Assembly: GCA_035298385.1 (NCBI GenBank)
Contig: DATGYC010000236.1
Span: 1-25,139 of the forward strand
Direction: 5' to 3'
From: DATGYC01 sp035298385
GTDB lineage: Bacteria > Bacillota > Sulfobacillia > Symbiobacteriales > Symbiobacteriaceae
DNA: 25,139 nt
Positions within the stretch are counted from its first letter, which is position 1, and each line of letters opens with the position of its first letter. A model generated the notes under the pieces. That model made no database searches, was not told the origin of the DNA, and saw only the letters and a program-made list of their open reading frames with translations. The translations under genes were made by a program, and so were the position numbers. Of the stretch, positions 23,518-25,139 are shown one piece after another.

Positions 23518-23534
23518 ACTTGGTTGCACCAAGT
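23518..23534. promoter_or_regulatory. Inverted repeat in the dapL-lipoprotein divergent promoter region
   Basis: ACTTGG-TTGCA-CCAAGT: 6-bp perfect arms with a 5-nt spacer, in the only AT-rich part of this gap. It overlaps the -35 box proposed for the lipoprotein gene and lies 52 nt before the dapL start, so it could be an operator acting on one or both genes. No regulator is identified. Confidence 0.4.
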
Positions 23535-23552
23535 ACATTGATTTGTTATTGT
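23524..23552 (+). promoter_or_regulatory. Candidate vegetative promoter of the lipoprotein gene
   Basis: TTGCAC (23524-23529), a 17-nt spacer and TATTGT (23547-23552) form a reasonable sigma-A pair 31 nt before the start codon. The surrounding sequence is AT-rich, unlike the rest of the window. No RNA evidence; the -10 box has only a partial match. Confidence 0.4.
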
Positions 23553-23582
23553 ATTATTCAGACGCAAAAAGGAGGGGAGCGA

Positions 23583-24482
23583 ATGGTTACCCAGAAGCTT
23601 TTCGTTTGGCTACTCCTCTCGTTGTACCTACTAGCTGGTTGCGCCACTCAAAGCGATCCTGCTCCACGAGGCGTTAAGGCCCTAGCCGTCCCGCTGTGGG
23701 CAGAGGACAATCCAGAGAGACTCCCCCCTACGGGCTTTGGTAAAGTCCAGCCTCTTGAACTCCAAGTATCGACCCTGGAGCGGAGTGGCGAGTCGGAGTC
23801 GATTGGGACGCTCACCCTGGCGACGCCTCTGCCGGTGGCGCCCTCTCACCTCCCCGTCTATCAGGTAGGCAACTATCCACCTGCCTATGGCGATCGATTC
23901 ACGCTGCCAGCCCCGTGGGACTTTGCGCCGCGCTACTCCCTCGTTTGGTACAACAGCAGCGAGCCGTTGGACGCAGGAGACGGGGCGCCCGAGCAGATCG
24001 CGGCCCGGCTCTTGCAGAATGCGGGACTGCTGATGACAGACAGTGCAGAGGCAAAGACGACGACCGGTGCAGATGGCACGAGCATCGTGCACTTCTACCG
24101 GCATCTAAACGACCGAGTAGTCTATGGAAATAAGCCAGCCTGCGTCGGCGTGAATAAGTCCCGACAGGTCACAGCATTGATGATCCGCAGGCGCCCGCTC
24201 GTGAGTAGCGCCGACTATCCGCTACGGACCCCCAGCGAGGCATGGCAGTCACTCCAGACGGGTGGATGGTTCGAGGTAGGCTCCTCAGCCTGCCAGGACG
24301 GGGGCACGCCACTTCCGCCAAAGCTTGAGCAGTTTCGGGTCACACAGGTCGAGTTAGCCTATTGGGAGCCCCACTCGGATAAGCCGGTCCAAGTGATGAT
24401 CCCCTACTACCTCTTCCGGGACGAGCAGTTCCATACGCTCTACGTCCCAGCAATCGCGCCGGAGTGGCTGGAGAACGCATAG
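23583..24482 (+). CDS. Lipoprotein of unknown function
   Basis: 299 aa, the only plus-strand gene. The N-terminus MVTQK, a hydrophobic stretch and lipobox LLAGC give a signal peptidase II site with lipidated C20. The mature protein has no family I can name. The C-terminal half (about 150-295) has an alternating strand pattern: DRVVYGNKPACVGVNKSRQV, an EAWQSLQTGGWFEVG segment and AYWEPHSDKPVQVMIPYYLF near the end, loosely recalling YycI/PepSY-type extracytoplasmic domains. This is only an impression. ATG 23583 has AAGGAGG 7 nt upstream; a longer frame has none. It is divergent from dapL, convergent with dapF, and splits the two DAP genes. It looks like an insertion in an otherwise one-way region. 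Confidence 0.8.
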   Translation: MVTQKLFVWLLLSLYLLAGCATQSDPAPRGVKALAVPLWAEDNPERLPPTGFGKVQPLELQVSTLERSGESESIGTLTLATPLPVAPSHLPVYQVGNYPPAYGDRFTLPAPWDFAPRYSLVWYNSSEPLDAGDGAPEQIAARLLQNAGLLMTDSAEAKTTTGADGTSIVHFYRHLNDRVVYGNKPACVGVNKSRQVTALMIRRRPLVSSADYPLRTPSEAWQSLQTGGWFEVGSSACQDGGTPLPPKLEQFRVTQVELAYWEPHSDKPVQVMIPYYLFRDEQFHTLYVPAIAPEWLENA

Positions 24483-24517
24483 AGGGCCGAGGCGACATCG
24501 CCTCGACCCTCGTTTTT
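24482..24517 (+). terminator. Rho-independent terminator after the lipoprotein gene
   Basis: The inner stem 24488-24495/24498-24505 (CGAGGCGA and complement) and outer stem 24482-24486/24507-24511 with one mismatch are followed by GTTTTT (24512-24517). It is strong in the plus direction and lies between convergent genes, so it may also slow minus-strand transcripts leaving dapF. Confidence 0.88.
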
Positions 24518-25139
24518 ATCCTAGCCAGGTGCCATCGCAGATGAAGCGGGCCGGCCCCGTCTTGAAGACGTGGTTCGTCGCCGGATCCCACTCGAGCTGG
24601 AGGGCGCCCCCCGGCAGGTGAATGGTCGAGGCCCGCCCCATCACACCCTGCCGGACCGCCGTCACGTGGACCGCCGCAGCCCCAGTCCCACAGGCCAGGG
24701 TGATCCCCGAGCCCCGCTCCCAGGTCCGCATCTTCAGTTCATCCGAGCCCACCCGCTGGACGATGTGGACGTTGATCCGCCGCGGGAAGCGCTCATGACG
24801 CTCCAGGAGCGGGCCGATCCGCTCTAACTCAAAGGCGTCCACGTCATCGACCCAGATCGTCAGGTGCGGGTTGCCCACCGAGATGCAGGCGCCCTCAAAC
24901 TGTTCGCCGGAGTCCAGCGTCAGCACCTCGTCCATCGCCTCCGCTTCACGATCCGCCGTGACGACCGGGATCTCGGCGGCCTTGAAGCGGGGCGCCCCCA
25001 TATCCACCCGCACGGCGGTGACGGCGCCCGCCTCATCCAGGAGGAGCTTCGGGCGGATCGTCCCCGCCCCGGTCTGGACGGCCAACTCGGTCTTGGTGGT
25101 GAGGCCCCGATCGTAGCAGTAGCGAGCGAAGCAGCGCAT
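24516..25139 (-). CDS. dapF: Diaminopimelate epimerase, N-terminus cut by the window edge
   Basis: 207 C-terminal residues are visible. The first visible residues MRCFARYCYDRG belong to the conserved (C)GNG-hydrophobic-RC segment, so about 70 residues and the first catalytic cysteine lie outside. The second half of the active site is seen: ERGSGITLACGTGA with the catalytic Cys (visible residue 150). GNPHLTIWVDD and the substrate-binding Arg in RINVHIV are typical. The enzyme converts LL-DAP to meso-DAP for lysine and peptidoglycan. It pairs functionally with dapL, from which the lipoprotein gene separates it. The true start is off the window; the ATG at the edge is internal. Confidence 0.95.
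   Translation of the reverse strand: MRCFARYCYDRGLTTKTELAVQTGAGTIRPKLLLDEAGAVTAVRVDMGAPRFKAAEIPVVTADREAEAMDEVLTLDSGEQFEGACISVGNPHLTIWVDDVDAFELERIGPLLERHERFPRRINVHIVQRVGSDELKMRTWERGSGITLACGTGAAAVHVTAVRQGVMGRASTIHLPGGALQLEWDPATNHVFKTGPARFICDGTWLG

Larger units (their letters stand above)
25..24997. repeat. Dispersed GGGCGCCC octamer palindrome, about 43 copies
   Basis: Reading the whole window I counted about 43 exact GGGCGCCC sites, from 25-32 to 24990-24997 (for example 362, 907, 5493, 14137, 14150, 24990). They fall in genes of all functions, in different frames, and in gaps. For about 65% GC a random sequence would give about 3. Other G/C palindromes such as GCCCGGGC, CGGGCCCG and GGCGCGCC appear only once or a few times, so this is not simple GC bias. 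The count was made by eye and may be off by a few. Confidence 0.75.

Noticed and set aside
22342..23541. A 399-codon open frame on the plus strand opposite dapL
   Set aside because: It mirrors dapL, whose motifs and PLP lysine are intact. Long antisense frames are expected at this GC content, and the product looks low-complexity.
1..25139. tRNA, rRNA, insertion sequences or prophage genes
   Set aside because: Nothing in either strand resembled cloverleaf genes, rRNA, transposases or integrases. Genes leave no room in most gaps.

Overview
The window is a compact, GC-rich (about 63-65% by eye) chromosome segment with very short intergenic gaps, strong GGAGG-type ribosome binding sites and several GTG/TTG starts. 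The housekeeping order yicC-remA-gmk-rpoZ-coaBC-priA-def-fmt-yugP is the classic Bacillota arrangement. remA, a YugP-type zinc peptidase, a lipoprotein signal and a Tad locus without a visible outer-membrane secretin all suit a monoderm. My best guess is a high-GC Bacillota lineage (Symbiobacteriia/Thermaerobacteria-like). Chloroflexota is the main alternative. I cannot name the species.

Layout. All genes except one lie on the minus strand, so transcription runs from high to low coordinates. At the right edge is a partial dapF (diaminopimelate epimerase), then the only plus-strand gene, an unknown lipoprotein, then dapL (LL-diaminopimelate aminotransferase). DapL makes LL-DAP and DapF epimerises it to meso-DAP for lysine and peptidoglycan. 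Next comes a housekeeping block (about 22.2-14.2 kb): yicC, remA, gmk, rpoZ, coaBC, priA, def, fmt, yugP. After it is a nucleotidyltransferase-fold gene carrying an in-frame 57-bp tandem duplication, closed by a strong hairpin terminator at 13121-13162.

After a roughly 140-bp AT-rich control region, a second run of twelve tightly packed genes (12989 down to 10) begins. It encodes a Tad (type IVb) pilus machine: a degenerate ParA/MinD-like protein, CpaB/RcpC, CpaE/TadZ, CpaF/TadA, TadB, TadC, a 58-residue Flp pilin, TadE and a second TadE-like protein. Without a break it continues into type VII secretion genes: a WXG100 protein, an EccC-type three-ATPase motor, and a final protein that joins a WXG100-like helical hairpin to a domain resembling family GH46 chitosanases (lysozyme superfold). 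No terminator or large gap separates the pilus and type VII parts, so they look like one operon. The last gene is the obvious candidate substrate. This linkage, and the WXG-GH46-like protein, are the most interesting content. The prepilin peptidase and other type VII components are not visible and may lie beyond the left edge or elsewhere.

At sequence level, the octamer palindrome GGGCGCCC occurs about 43 times by my manual count, roughly one per 0.6 kb. This is more than ten times what base composition predicts, and is reminiscent of the HIP1 element of cyanobacteria. Two pairs of copies form intergenic hairpins. No gene-free stretch exceeds 300 bp (the largest is 12990-13170). I saw no tRNA, rRNA, CRISPR array, insertion sequence or phage gene.
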